This document shows positions 29,050 to 42,440 of a DNA stretch of 64,000 bases, piece after piece. The DNA lies in NCBI RefSeq assembly GCF_026262505.1, contig NC_067206.1, positions 3,376,879-3,440,878 on the forward strand, in the 5' to 3' direction. The translations under genes and the position numbers were made by a program. This stretch comes from Trichomonas vaginalis G3. Its lineage: Eukaryota; Parabasalia; Trichomonadida; Trichomonadidae. Numbering within the stretch: position 1 is the stretch's first letter; each line of letters opens with the position of its first letter. The notes beneath the pieces are model-generated. The model was not told the origin of the DNA and made no database searches. It was given only the letters and a program-made list of their open reading frames with translations.

Positions 29050-29054
29050 TCATT
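29050..29054 (+). promoter_or_regulatory. Trichomonad initiator (Inr) TCATT
   Basis: TCATT fits the known T. vaginalis initiator consensus TCA(+1)Y(T/A) and places the transcription start 10 bases before the ATG at 29062, the usual distance for this organism. A second match, TCATA, lies about 15 bases further upstream. Confidence 0.6.
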
Positions 29055-29061
29055 TTAATAG

Positions 29062-29589
29062 ATGTTTGCTCCAGAAATGTGCTACACACAATGCCAAATC
29101 CCAATATATATTCCAAAGAAGCGTACTCCACAAAGTATCAGGGATTATGAAAAGGTACAAAAGAGGATAAAAGTCAATGGAGCCAAAGTTGAAAAAGTTT
29201 CAACTTTCATTGATAAGTATTTTGGTACACATGTTACAATTGCCATTCTCACAAGCCTTGCCAAGATCATTATGGGAAGATATGCCTTAAAACTCGATAG
29301 GCTTGCCAGAAGAAACAGATCAGCATTACTTTGCTGGTATGCAGAAAATTGGGATGTTATATTCCCATTGCTCAATGACTCTCAGTTTGAGATGAAGTTA
29401 AAGCATCTTAAGAGAACACAAGAAATAAGATCAAGAGTTGAACCAATTATTGCAAAGCAGCCTCAAGAAGGCTTCGTTGACCCAACTGATCTTTCAATTC
29501 TGCTGAATTACTTTATATTGTTTTATATAGGTGTTATAAAAAATTCAATGTTTGAAAAATACATCTTTCAAAAGTATGAATTGAAATAG
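29062..29589 (+). CDS. Host protein of unknown function, 175 residues
   Basis: Starts MFAPEMCYTQCQIPIYIPKK, then a basic helical stretch (RDYEKVQKRIKVNGAKVEKV). A more hydrophobic middle (THVTIAILTSLAKIIMGRYA) is followed by Lys/Arg-rich helices and a hydrophobic C-terminal helix (LSILLNYFILFYIGVIKNSM). No known domain recognised. The basic helical composition could suit a nucleic-acid-binding protein, but that is a guess. It is supported by the initiator directly upstream and by composition unlike the flanking AT-rich DNA. The partial duplication starts 50 bases after its stop. Confidence 0.6.
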   Translation: MFAPEMCYTQCQIPIYIPKKRTPQSIRDYEKVQKRIKVNGAKVEKVSTFIDKYFGTHVTIAILTSLAKIIMGRYALKLDRLARRNRSALLCWYAENWDVIFPLLNDSQFEMKLKHLKRTQEIRSRVEPIIAKQPQEGFVDPTDLSILLNYFILFYIGVIKNSMFEKYIFQKYELK

Positions 29590-30417
29590 TAAACATATAT
29601 TTCTATTGATAAATGATGTACTTTTACATTGTGTATGTCCAAATCCATTTCGTAGCGAAGACCAGACAATTGTCATAGACTTTTTTGGGTCTTCCCTTCC
29701 TATAATTTAAAATTCTTCGAAATCTTCCAACCATATCTTTGTAACTCTGCTTTTATTCTAGCAGACTTTCTATCCATTCTATATGGGGGCATTTTTAAAA
29801 AATAAAAAAAAATTTTTCTTTACTTTACATAACCGCCTGCTGCCATAAGTCTTTGACGCCAACCCATACCAGCTAATGAAGGTTGACTTGGTTTAGTTTG
29901 GAAACTAAACTTTGGTTTTGGTTTATCTTCAGTTTTTGGTTTTCTTCTTCTATCGGTTTTCGTCACTTTTCGGTTCCTCTGACTTTACTTCACTTGCAGG
30001 AACATTGTGTCGTCAACATCTTCATAAATATCATATGCCATTTGTTTTTGTTTTCCTTTCAACTTTTTTGTGTTTGTTGATAAGTTTAGAATATTTCGAC
30101 TCTAAGTCAATGAGATGTTCTATAATGAACTGTTGGTCAGTGAAGTAAACTTTCCATCTGTTGTCTCGAAAGCTCCTTCAGACTTCAATATTTTATTTGT
30201 GAGGGTCTGTTTTTTTTTGAGATACTAGCCGTTCCATTTCTATGAAAAGTGACTTTTATGTTAGGGTTTGTATTTCCAGACCTGGCACTTTCTATTATTG
30301 AATTTTTCTCTTCATCTGTAAGTTCTTTGACAGGTTTTGACAATGGTTCTGAACTTTTTGTTTGTGGTGTCAAATCTACGTTTCAACTTCTTCGGTCATT
30401 TCATCTCAGTAAAAATT

Positions 30418-30558
30418 TTAGTTTGGTTTGTTTTCAACTGGTTGTTTAGGTTTTTTAAGTCGGTCTAAAACTTCCTGAGGTATAGGAAGAACTTTACAAA
30501 CACGTGGTGTAAAAGGTGGTCTTCCATGACTTATTCTGTTTAAAGCTGCATTGTTCAT
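30418..30558 (-). CDS. 46-residue microprotein, second copy
   Basis: Same length and frame as 18225-18365 and apparently unchanged, with the same leader. It is the clearest intact gene in this copy together with the membrane microprotein. Confidence 0.5.
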   Translation of the reverse strand: MNNAALNRISHGRPPFTPRVCKVLPIPQEVLDRLKKPKQPVENKPN

Positions 30559-33500
30559 TTCATCTCAATAAAAAACTTTACATTCCCCACGTTTGAGGCG
30601 GTTGAGGTTGGTTATTGTTTACCCACTGTTGTGCATGGTTATATCCTCTGTTAAAGAATCTTTCACCTTGGTCCATATAATTTCCTGCTTGGTTATAGTA
30701 TTCATTTGCTTTGTTATAATAGTTTCCTGCTTGTCTTCCTACATTGTCCATCCTCCTTGAACTTTTCCTCTTGTTTCAGGATTTTGGAATAAATTTGTTG
30801 CATCTCGTGCTACATCCCAACCTTTCTGTACAGTTTGTATAATAGGTTGTGCTTTCTCTTTAAGTATACCTAATGTACTCAAAATCTTCCTTCCAACTCC
30901 AAATACACCTCTGGCTATTGTTCCCACTGCGGGCAAAATCTGGATGCAACTCCTGCTAATGCGCCAAATAACCCATTTCTTATAGGATAAAAAATGACGA
31001 ATCCAAACAAGGACCCCTATGTTTCTAAAGCAACAAAAAAAGCACTCATGATAAAAATCTTTAGTTCAACACCAAATGCTTGGTTTATGGATTTCTTGGA
31101 AAACATTCCGAGAGTTAGAACAGATGGACCACCATACTGGCTAATATTTGTCGGTCAAAACACAAGATACTGTGAATCCATACCATTATGGTCCAAAAAT
31201 ATTTTAGATGTGAAAACTGCTTTGACAATATTCGTTGACAAATACCATCCAAACAAACTGACATCTGACTGTGAAAGTTCTTTCAAATCAGATGATGTAA
31301 AAAACTATCTGCGTTCAAAAAATGTAAACCAATATTTCATTGTCGACCAAAACCATTCTGCTCTTTGGTGTCATTGACAGTTGTATAAAAATGTTAAGAG
31401 ACTTAAACCAACCACAAGGTGGTGAAGCAAATGAAATGTCATATGACGACAAATATAGACACTTCTCCATGGCAAAGATGAGACAAGTTTTAAATATTTA
31501 CAATAGCCGTAAACAAAAAGGTTTGGGAAACCACTCCCCCGAAGAAATGAAAAACAACCCTGACTTAGAGAAAGACTATATATTTAATAATTTAGTCAAA
31601 AGAGACAAACAAGAAAGAATGCCGGGCTTCAAACTTCAGAAAGGTGACAAAGTAAAAATAGAAATACCTAAACGCGACCCATATGAAAATACTATTGACT
31701 ATGACAACAATGTGAACCCGACAGGTACTCACATTCGTGTTCGTAAAAATAGAAGAAAGTATACAAGAGAATATTATGAAGTTTTAGGCAAACATGGCAA
31801 AATGTACACACTGCAAGCAGAAGATAAAACTACTATTGTCAGACCTCGTTTCAAACTTGTCAAAGTTCAAGGTGGTATACTTTCAAAGACAGTTCCTAAC
31901 AAATATAAGACAACTCCTGACGAATATGCTAAAGAAGTTGAAAATGACGACTAAGCATTTCTATACCATGCGTAAACTGTCATGTAAGGTGGCATGTTTT
32001 CTTTACTTTGTCCCGTTGTTTGCGTATATCCTGAAACGTGATGTGTATGGTCTCCTTCCCCCACGTGTCATCCCAGTAACAATTTATAGCAAACTTAACG
32101 TCGCCTTTAACATCATATCCTTTACCTTTTGTCATTCCTGATCAATCCCAATATCTATGTCTATGCCAACCTGCTTGAGATGTACTTAATTTATGTAATG
32201 ACTGTGTGCAGGTAAATTTTCACCTGAAATCGTTTTACTTTCCACCTGTTTCCTTTGAAGAGTTTGCACAATACAAAACTCTGTCGACTATTTGTTCCCA
32301 TGCACCAACACTAAACATTACTTGAGGACCTCTTGCATCCATAGATGTATAAAATGAACCTATTGGGTTCATTAAATCAAACATATGAGATATTATAGGA
32401 TTGTCCCTTTTGAACTTAAAATATAGTGCAACTATTTCTGGTTTCTTCTGGTTTGTGTCAGAATATTTTTTATAATATATCTTATGTTTTCAGGGTAGGT
32501 AAAATCTTGACTATAATATTTATTTCTGTCATCTGTATAATAATATACTATTCTCGTTTTTTCTATTGCATTATATCTTTTATATCTATAATATTCTAAA
32601 TATAATGTTTGCTTTTTTGGTCTACATGTGGGTTTGTCGTCATCTCCATAGTCATAATAATATGGTGCTGGAGCTGGGTCAGGCAATGTCATATCTGCCA
32701 TTTCATAAACTCTTAAATATTTCTTTTGTTCGTCTCCATATAAGTTTAAGTAGCAGTTGTTGTCTAATGGAACTTTAACTTGTGTACCATCATTCTTTTT
32801 ATAGCTTACATACATTTCATTGTTATTTTTCGGAATGAGTTTATACCGTATACCATTTTTTAAGGAATGTACAAACTCCATCTAAAATATTTATTTTCTT
32901 CATTGACAGAAAAGTCACCAACAATAGTTTCAATATTTTTTTTGTTCCAACTAAACTTTGGTATATTTCATTGACATATGTTTTATCTGCTTTAGTGTTT
33001 AAGGTTTCTTGTAAGTTTGTAATATTTGCAATGGTATGTGTATGTCCAACGTCACTTTTCCTGTTTAAGGTTTCTTGTAAGTTTGTAATATCAGATATAG
33101 AATGTGTATGATGTTTTTGTGGATATGTTCCTTCTGTCCATGCGAAAATATATTCTTTTGTTGCATCTACATATCCAGCTATCCATTTCGAGTCTGCTTT
33201 TGTATTCCTTAACTCTGTAACACCTTTCTCAAGCTCTTTCAACTGTTGTCCATCTTCCATTAAACCTCTGGTATGACTTGAAACCGTTTGTGCAACATAT
33301 CTACAGTTTCTTTGTCTGCTTTATTTTCAACATCCTCTTTTGTTGCATATGTTGCATCTGCTCTGTCATGTTCTTCTTGAACTTTTTCAATGACATATTC
33401 TTTGTCAGCTTTGTTGTCAACATCTGCTTTCAAAAGAAGTTCATTTATAGGTTTCTCGTTTAAAGTTCCTTTTGTTGGATTTATACAGACAGTATGGTTC

Positions 33501-35181
33501 TTATTGTCTTGAAATAGAAACTCATCTGTCATAGGGTTATTGTCAGTTTTAGGTTTCCTTCTTTCAATGACTCAGATATTTTAGCATAGTTTGAAAAGTT
33601 TGTTGTGTTCTTATTTAGAGCTTGCATAATGAGTTGTCGGTTGTGTTGTATTTCTCTCATAGACGCTGTTTCATTGACATTTTATTATAGATAAAATATG
33701 CTTCCAATAGAAAAGAAAATTCTAGAGTTGCTACAACTAAACCATTAGATGAACTTTTTACTAATGTCGGTCAAAAGTTTGACTTAGATCTATAAAGCAT
33801 GAAGGCTATCGTTTTGACTACCCATTAAGAGGGTAAGAGACCCATCTGTTACTAAATCTATTGGCTTTCGAAGAATAAATTTGTGTCTGTAGAAGATAAA
33901 AGTTTTCCATTTATTGTAAGGTTTCATATAGATTATATATCTGAAGGGAAACGAAAATGTGGGAAGAAATTGAGCTAATACAGTTGACCTTTCATCTTCT
34001 CTACAGACTGCGTTAAAAAATTAGAAGATAAAATAAATTCATGTTATGCAAAATATGCTGATGATATTGCGAATACCGATACACACTTTATGTGAGAATT
34101 GTATGACAAACAAAATTCACAAGTGTCATTTCAAATCTACGAAACAATCCAAATAAAGACGAACAAATATATACAGAATTCACTGCAATGTCATGGTATT
34201 ATTTGCAAAGAATGTTAAATCAGAAAGTCGAACTTCCTTTAGCAAATATTTACAGTCGATATGCAAGAGATGAACCATATTTATTTAAAGATGTTTTCGA
34301 CCAAGATGCTATTATTGTTCATGCTTCATTTCTTGGCGCCCAAAACTCTTTCTTATGCTTGGCAAATGACTTTTACGAAAAACCTACAAAGTTATATGAA
34401 CCACCAAGTGGAAGTATTTCAGACTTTCAAGTATGGTTTACTACAGATGGAAGAAAAAGAATAATTCCATATATACCATGCGTTTTACTTAGAACTTAGT
34501 TTCATATACAACTACTATCGAACGGTAAAAATATAATTTTTTAATACGGTTGAGGTGTTGGATTTGGTTGCCAACTAGATTGTGGTGCAGGTTCAGGTTG
34601 TTGTATAACAGGGCTTGTTCTTCTGGTTCAGGGTCTTTAGGTATATACCAACGAACTGACCTACTCTTTTACCAATATTTTTGACACCGTTCCAAATTCC
34701 TCTTCCGACAGATTTTATTCCATTCCATATACCTCTTCCAACTCTTCTGAAGAAGTTTCCAATACTACTGAAGAAACCCATTTTACTACGTGTAAAAATC
34801 TAATGTCCGCCAAGTCTTTTACGTTTCCTGTTGAGTTCCATAGCATTCTTTAACTGGAGCTCATACATTCTGTTTCTCTCTTGGTAGAAAACATATTCGG
34901 GTCAACTCCTGTGTTCGCGTCATCTGCATAAAGTTGTTTATATCCACTTCAGGGTTTGTATAAAACTCTCCATCTCATATTTGCATACCATGGTGGCAAA
35001 CCTAACGCAGCGTCATTTGACATGGCAGTTTGCATTTGTACATCTGTTGGCACTTGACCATAGTTTGCCATTGCAGTTTGTATTCTAACTTCATTTGGAA
35101 TATTCTCTGGGTTTGGTTGTCCAGGTTGCTGTGCATTCGCTAAGTTCTGTGCGTCCATTTAATATTAGATAAAAATATCTC

Positions 35182-35313
35182 TTACGAGTACATATACTGA
35201 ACATTTGCAGGCATTGGTTCATCTTCATATTCTCTGTACTTTTCTGCCACGTCAAATAAATAAATAGCACAATGGAAAAAACCTAAAACAAGTAGTCCTA
35301 TTTCAAACCACAT
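35182..35313 (-). CDS. 43-residue membrane microprotein, second copy
   Basis: Same frame and length as 23016-23147, with one Val-to-Ala change inside the membrane helix. Confidence 0.5.
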   Translation of the reverse strand: MWFEIGLLVLGFFHCAIYLFDVAEKYREYEDEPMPANVQYMYS

Positions 35314-36450
35314 TTACTTACTAATAAAATTTCTTTATTGTGACACTTTCTCCAGTTTATAGGACCTCTCTCATATTCTATCTTTGTCATATATAAACTC
35401 ATAGTCATGTATGTCCTCTAACCATCTCATAACGGTTTCCAAACCACTTTTATCGGATGTAAATAAAAGCATGGATGGTTATGTAAAACGTCTAAAGTTT
35501 CTAAAGAGTCTCTCAAAGCAGTCTACTTGGTATTGAAAATCCCATGTGTTATAGAACGGTGGGTCCACTATAAAGAAAACATTTTCCTTGTCTTTATATT
35601 TTTCATACAACTCTGTCCAATGACATCTCACAAACTCTATACCCTCAATATATTTTTCTATGTCCTCTTTGAAAACATTTGTATAGTTAAGATATAAAAC
35701 TTTTGACATAGTGTTTCAATGTCATGAACTCTTATAGCACCACTATATAATAGTCTAGCAGATATACTATCCCAGTCATATATTCTGCTTTTTTCAAAAC
35801 CTCTCTCACAATATCTTTCTTATCTAATGGTATACGTTCCATCTTACCTATAGGTATCTTTTCTTTTAACTCTTTCAATATTGTTTGTGTCTGGAATATG
35901 TTTGAGACGGTCCATATAGTTGTCGAAGTCATTGCATATAATCTTTGAGTCTGGGAATATTGTATGGCACAAATGGGATATATAGAAACTTCCACCGAAC
36001 AAATCTACAAATGTTAGACCATTCGGTAGTTTCTTAAGTTCTCTCATATAATATCTTTACATCTACTCTTATTTCCAAAGAACGGTAAAGGTGGTTTTGT
36101 AAAATTCATTTATTTATATATAATAAAAATGTTTTTACTCGAAAAGTGACAGAAAAGTGACAAAACATGAAAACAATATATATTTTGTGAAAAGTGACAC
36201 AAAAAGTGACATTTAAAAAGTGACACCATTAATATGATGTAAATAACAACGGTTTTGGTTTTGTCACCGGCTGGTCGGCTGGGGTTCGGTCCTCCTCTTG
36301 GGTCTTGGGCAAAATTTCTTATGGGCTAGAGGGCGCAACGCGCCTGGAAGCCCTCCGAATAAAAACTTCATTTATACTAAACATCTTCGGGGCTAGAGGG
36401 CGCAACGCGCCTGGAAGCCCCACTACTATCTTTTTTTGAGAATGCTCTGA

Positions 36451-38557
36451 TTAGAGTTTGAGGAGCATACCGAATCCGAAGAGATAGTGGATGCAGAAAA
36501 TGAAGGAGACTACGGTAGCGATTGCTCCAGACTTCATCATGTCCTTTGTTGTCAAAAGACTCATTTCCGTTCTTATCCTGTAATGATGTGCAGCACAAGT
36601 TGGGAATGATGAAACAGGCATGATTGGGGAAGCAGTTGTTGCAGCGACAGCGCCGAGTGCGTACAATCTAAGGTGCGGAGTAGTTTTAGCGAACTGGCAG
36701 ATGATTGGAAGAAACAATTGTCGCTGAAACAGTGTGCGAAATGAAGACATTGATTAATAATTCGAAGAAAGAGATGGAAGAATGTAACCCATGTAGATGT
36801 CTTTCCGAGTAACTTCTGGAGTAAGTCTGAAACGATCTGGAGCAATCCAGACTCTTTGACAAGTATCCAAGAGCATTGCCACCCATAACGAGGAACAAAA
36901 TGTTCCATGGTAGCTTGGCGATGTAGGATGGATTGATGAGAATTCCTGTTCCGTAGAAAGTAATAAGTGGAATGAAGCCGATGATACCGTTATCACCAAA
37001 AACTTTGTGGATCTCGAATGGTAAAATAATCCAGAGGATAATAGATATAAGAGAGATAACAGATACAACGATCTGGCGCCATCCGAAATCTGTCTCGGTG
37101 CAACGAATTTCGGAACTTCACTTACGTCTGTCTTGTAAACGAAACGAATAATGAACCAGTAAACAATTGAGGCAATGAGGCCTGTTGGAATAGCTGTAAC
37201 CATGAACTCAATGAAGCCAAGTCTCTGGTCAGAATTTACAGATAAAACGTTGTTGACGGAATCGACAGCAATAGCGTTCTGTGGAGAAGCGAGTTGTGTC
37301 ATGAGACCTCCACAGTTGCCACCTGCAGCGATCCCAACTAAAAGTAACTTGGCATAAGTCGATCCTTGTGGTAATTGGTTCAATGTCTGTAGAACGAGAG
37401 TGCAGACGATCATAGTAGAAGCGACATTGTTGATCCACATGGCAAGGAATGCGTTAAGAGCGATAACTGCGTAGAGATATAAACCGGTAGAACCTGTAGC
37501 CTTCTTAAGGACCATGGAAGCGATACGCTTGTCCATTTCAGTAACTTGGAAGGCTGCAGCGATTGTGAAGCCACCAATAATGAGATAAACTGTTGAAGAC
37601 ATTGTTGCTTTTGGATATCAGCTGCGAGCTTTGTCATAACGACATTAGCTTTGAGACGTATATAACACCGAAGAATGGAATAGAAAGTGAAGTTAACCAA
37701 AGAGGAATGGCTGTTGTGCACCATAAGATTGCACAGAAACAAGAAGTCCTAACAACGCTGGGCTTCGTATTTTCCGTCGCCGAAGAAATTGTAGACGAGG
37801 AATGGAATCATGCATACGAAACGAATGATATTGGATAATTTTGATTGGAGTTGCAGTAAGATGGAATCGTTAGAACGGAATGTATAGGCATCCCATTGGC
37901 CAAGTACTGTAGCTTGTTTCCAATCAAGGTTCTGACGAACCGATTTATGGAGTTCCATAATGATTTCCTGGCGAGGGCGGCTGTCGCCCTTTGGATAAAT
38001 CTTTCTCTTAAGAAGGATGAAGAGTTCTTCGAGGCGGCTGAGGTCACCCTGGATGGTTGGCATATTTTCGAAGCAATCTGTCTGAAGAACGTCAAGATCT
38101 TGATGGGCTTCTGGGTATACAAGTTTCTTAACGAACTTCTTGATGATGTGGGTAGCAGAGTGGTTAACTTCGAGGAAAGAACGGATCTCGTAAAGGTTCA
38201 GAGTTGTAATAAAAATTTTCTTATGGATGGCAATGGCTGTCTCTTCATCTTGTGGTGTCTGCTTCTCAAGTTCGGAATAAACATTCTGGGAAATTGATTC
38301 GACTTTCTCTGAAGTCTGTGTAACGTATTCACAATAAAATTTAATTGATTCGTTAACGTTTGGGTCAAAGCTTCCTTAAAAGTGGTGGTATGCTCCTTTT
38401 TCATTTGAACAATTTCTTCTTCGGATTTTCCATTTTCACGGGCTTCCTTGATTTCAGCAGCCATTTGAAGAAGCATCTTCTTGAACTGCTTATATTGGAT
38501 GTAGTGTTTGTCCCATGTCTTAACGGCAATAAAGCGTAGCTGTTTACCAAATTTCAT
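36451..38557 (-). pseudogene. Broken second copy of the SPX anion transporter
   Basis: Matches 24291-26408 along its whole length at very high identity, but the frame is interrupted at least ten times by single-base losses and gains. The SPX start (MKFGKQLRFIAVKTW) and a long central piece with NNVAST and ASPQNA are still open. The changes are scattered without regard to codon position, and similar ones occur in the duplicated non-coding flank. That fits either decay of a redundant copy or uncorrected consensus error better than selection. Confidence 0.9.
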
Positions 38558-39297
38558 TCTTGATTTGAATTTTTTTGGTCATGAATTTTGAGTTTATAAC
38601 GATAATTTCCTTTCAAATCAAAATCTTTTGATTTGATTGGATCGAAAAAAACAATCGATTATGGATAATCTAGTATGAATGCGTTTGAAAAGTAATAATG
38701 GTTTTATCCTTTGAATTCTCTCAAAAATAACTTTATTCACTATCAATTCACCGATAGGACATGTTTCGTTTTTAAATAGATTAGGACTAATGAATGAAGC
38801 CTAAAATATTGGATTCGATGAATTGTTCCGAAATTGTCATTTGATAATGAACAATACAAAAGTCACAATATTAAGGAATATTTAAGTATAGTATTTGTTG
38901 GTCTTATATTGTGTAAAAAAATAATAACGAAATAACGTATTAAAGAAAATATTTGTTGTATTCCATTTCTATCTTGTTAATATTAATTTTTTATAAACGA
39001 TAGAAAACGATCTCTCTCAAATTGAATCTTTTCAAAGCTGATTTTTGAGCATGATTATGGAAATTCACAAATTGAAATTTGATCATCCTTTTAAGAGCAT
39101 GCAATTAGAAATAATATTAATGATTTCTTCGAAAAAGTCAGTGAATTTTACATTAGTTTTGTGATTTCGAATCTTGCCCAAACGACCATTTATCAAAAAC
39201 AAGCATAGCGTTTAACAACTTAACTGGTGGAATAGCTGGTCCATAGGCAAAAGCACTTTTATAGTCTTTTAAAAGAGGAATTGTTTCAAAAAACCTT
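38558..39297. other. Duplicated transporter upstream region
   Basis: Copy of 26409-27165. Non-coding apart from the gene fragment at its right end (39153-39297, leftward), which here reads RFFETIPLLKDYKSAFAYGP and on to the stop without the frame shift of the first copy. The junction fuses this fragment in frame to polymerase-derived sequence of the next Maverick piece, which is a product of the junction and not a gene. Confidence 0.7.
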
Positions 39298-39879
39298 AAT
39301 TCCTTCTCCAATTGCTTCAAAATGTCTGAGTCGACGTCAACCATTGCATTCTCTCTTTGTAGTCTTGAAAGCGTTCAAGAAGTTTTAGCGGCTGTTTGTT
39401 CATCTTGCCATTTGCATAGTAAATGTGACCATCCTAAATCGTTATGACTCAATCTGAGATTGTATCCTATTCCTTACTTTCCGTCTTGTATTGGTCAGCA
39501 AAGTACCACCCATGAAGCCTTCTTTGTTCTTCTTCCTTCGTCAAAGTTTACTGTAAAGCGTGTTCGACCAGATGTAATATTGATCTTCTAACTTACGATA
39601 CTTTTCAATGCATATTTCTGTTCTTTCCCATGGAGGCATTGACCAATCCTCTGCACTACCTTTTTTCCTTCTCAAAGATGCAATTGTTCGCATGTTTCCA
39701 GTAGAAATCTGGCAAAGCCTGTCGTGTCCTTCAAACTTGAGGTTCACTAACATCGAAAGGCATGTCCATAAGACGTTCTTCTTCTTAACCTCCTCTAGTC
39801 TGTCGTCTGGTATAATTTGCCACTGCTGTTCCAATCCATTTCGTAGCGAAGACCAAGGCCAGTTTGTCAGTTAGACTTT

Positions 39880-42440
39880 ATCATGGGTCTTCCCTTTTCT
39901 CTCAATCCTAATCTAATGACATTCTTCCAAGTAATACGCACGTGCTCGTCCCATTCTTCTCACCTAACACCTGCACCATTATTCTCGCACTAGCGTGCTA
40001 GCTTCTATTGTCCTACATGCAGTAGATACGTACACACACATATCCTTCTCCGATCGCTCAGATGGAATCTGCCCGCACTTGCACTTACTCTCGAACAATG
40101 AGAGACGAGAATACACGAGCGTCAATTACTCACTCGACCGCGTCCCCGCCTCTCTACAAAACTTAGGTGCATTCGGACCGTGACCAAATCTCACTGATAT
40201 CAGCTATCTAACGTCACTACACTGCTACAATCCTGTGGTCCGTCATTGCTCAGCTCTCAACACCATCCCCTTGACCATCAAATACCGTCTCTGGTAGCCA
40301 CACAAATCATCTCAGCCTGCTGGATCATACCAACCAACCTTCCCTACTTTACCCGTCCACTCCTGACAACTCCGAGAGACTTCGCCCGTTCCGGCCCCGC
40401 GCCCACTGCCATCATCCACGAAGCTGTTAACATCTCAGCCCTGTCCGAACCGTAAATTTCACCTAGTATCACTCTATACAAAACTTGTCTTTATTTTCTG
40501 TGTGGTGAGCGTGTGTCTACGACTCTCAAACCGCCTAGTTCTCAACCAAGAATTGCGGGCTCTCTATCGCAGGGTGCAGCGCACTCAATCACTCCACGTA
40601 TGCTACTATGTCGCCTCTTTTAAAGCGGACTCCACCCTAACCGTCGCCCTCCTTGATATCTAACTACCAACATTCGCCACAGACCTTAGGCACAATCTGA
40701 CAGACTCACCTCACACACACATCTGGACCCGTCCCTACCACGACCGATTTATCTGCACTCCACTCGTTCAATTTATCACGCTAGATTCATCCATCGGATA
40801 GACTTTGCAATCAAGCCCGCGTACATATAATTCAAACGCCCGACACCATCACCGATGACCTCGAGTCCAATATCATTTGCCGTGTATCATTGGGTTTATC
40901 TTCAGTTTGTTGTGTGGGTTATCTTCACGTATTTTAGGAATTTCTTTCACTGCCTGAATTCTATACCTAATGCAGTGTACCGCTTCAGATATGCCAGTCC
41001 TCCAACAGTAAGACTCATACCATCCCACACGAGGCGCATCCACACCGCGCCTCGTCTCCCACTATTATCTCGATTCCTCTCGACTTTACCTCACCACTCG
41101 CCTCACCGGAACCATGGTAATATGTGTCGTCACACATTCTTCATAAATCTTCATCACTATGCCATTTGTTGTGATGTGATTTCCTATTCAACCTTTTTGT
41201 GTTTGTCGCTAAAGTTCGTAGAATCGACTTTTCGGACTTCTAAGTCAATGAGATTGTCTTAATGAACTGTTGGTAGATGAAGTAAACTTTTCCATCTGTT
41301 GTTCTCGGAAAGCTCCTTAGACTTCAATATTTTATTTGTGAGAGTCGTCGAGCGTCTCTTTTGAACCCTCACCATTAAGCCTGTAAATCGCTCTCTTTCA
41401 CCTCTGATAACCGCCGACTCGCCTGACTGCGTAGAATGACTAATGCACCAGATCCTATTCTCAGCTCCGCTTCAGCTTCAGCAATTCCACACTCGACTCA
41501 GCCATCACTCACTCACGCTGGCCTCTATCTCATATGTCTATTCTATGTACACTATAGATCCCTATCTTCAATCGGTCATAGAATGTACTTTGTCACAACA
41601 GGTCCCTTACTGTCGTCAACTACTCGATCTCTGAGACAATCTCTTCCGCGCACAATATATCTCATCTCTCCGCCTGTCGGCTACAAGCCCACACGTGTCA
41701 ACTTCTTCCGCGTGTCATGTCATCTCAGTAAAAAACCTTTCGAACTTTGCGTGTATCTGATCTTTCTACAATACAACACTCGACCAACGTTTTTGTTGTT
41801 ATTTAAGTCGGTCTAAACTTCTTCCGAGAGGACGTTAATCCGTGAGAAAGAACTTGACAAACACGTTGTGAGTACAGCACTCTCCTGGTACAAGCCCGAC
41901 ACAACTCACAATTTCTTAGAAACCCGAGATTACAGTGATTCTCCTAATGTCTGTATTGTTCATTTACGATCTCACGTAAAAACTACTTTACATTCCCCCA
42001 AGTTTGAGGCGGTGTGAGGTTGCAGCGTTTAATCACGTTCCTTAGCCCCATTGTTGAGTGCAGCACACCCTGGATGTATATCCTCTGTTAAACCGAATCT
42101 TTCGAGCACTTACTCTGCGGGTTCCTCCATATAAGTGATGCCCTGCTTGATTCTAATCAGAATACAGCTCAGACTATATGCTGTTATAACTCAGTTGATC
42201 CCTGCTTGTCTTCCTACATGCGTCCATCCATCATGCATATAGAATCTTTTCTCTCTTCTTTGTTCACACGCGATTTGGAACTAATGCCAACTCTGCCTAG
42301 CATCTATCACACGCATGAGGCCTACGAATCTCAGCAAGCAAACCTTCTTATCTAGTACACCCAGTCTTTGTATAATTAGGTTCGTGTCTTTTACTCTTTA
42401 CAAACTCGGCACCGCCACGCTCACATATAAGCACATAAAC
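39880..42440. other. C-rich scrambled block without genes
   Basis: Composition shifts sharply to C-rich on the plus strand, with only scattered islands of similarity to 17480-18690. Open frames here are Ser/Pro/Thr/His-rich chance products. It looks like low-accuracy sequence and not biology. Confidence 0.6.

Larger units (their letters stand above)
29639..36265. mobile_element. Partial second Maverick copy
   Basis: Right part of a Maverick almost the same as element 1, starting inside the polymerase gene and running to the right TIR end. Parts in order: start of the polymerase gene; charged protein (29820-30399, leftward); 46-residue microprotein; amphipathic peptide (30578-30976, leftward); integrase (30994-31954, rightward); fibre (31951-33680, leftward); fibre-paired gene (33698-34536, rightward); cationic peptide and 120-residue protein (34540-35158, leftward); membrane microprotein; methyltransferase (to 36109, leftward); right TIR. 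Broken, with roughly 20 or more breaks, though base identity stays very high. Its age cannot be read from the breaks, since they may be sequence errors. Confidence 0.9.
29639..39297. repeat. Segmental direct repeat of 17440-27165
   Basis: The whole block repeats, in the same orientation, the right part of Maverick 1, the GC hairpins, the transporter gene and 750 bases of its upstream region. Lengths are 9,726 and 9,659 bases, so the copy is slightly shorter, mostly through single missing bases spread evenly over coding and non-coding DNA. Left junction: after TTTTACATTGTGTA. Right junction: after TTTCAAAAAACCTT, where the third Maverick copy begins. Confidence 0.9.

Noticed and set aside
40246-41816. 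Ser/Pro/Thr-rich open frames in the C-rich block
   Set aside because: No similarity to anything, no leader motif, and the base composition itself produces stop-poor frames.
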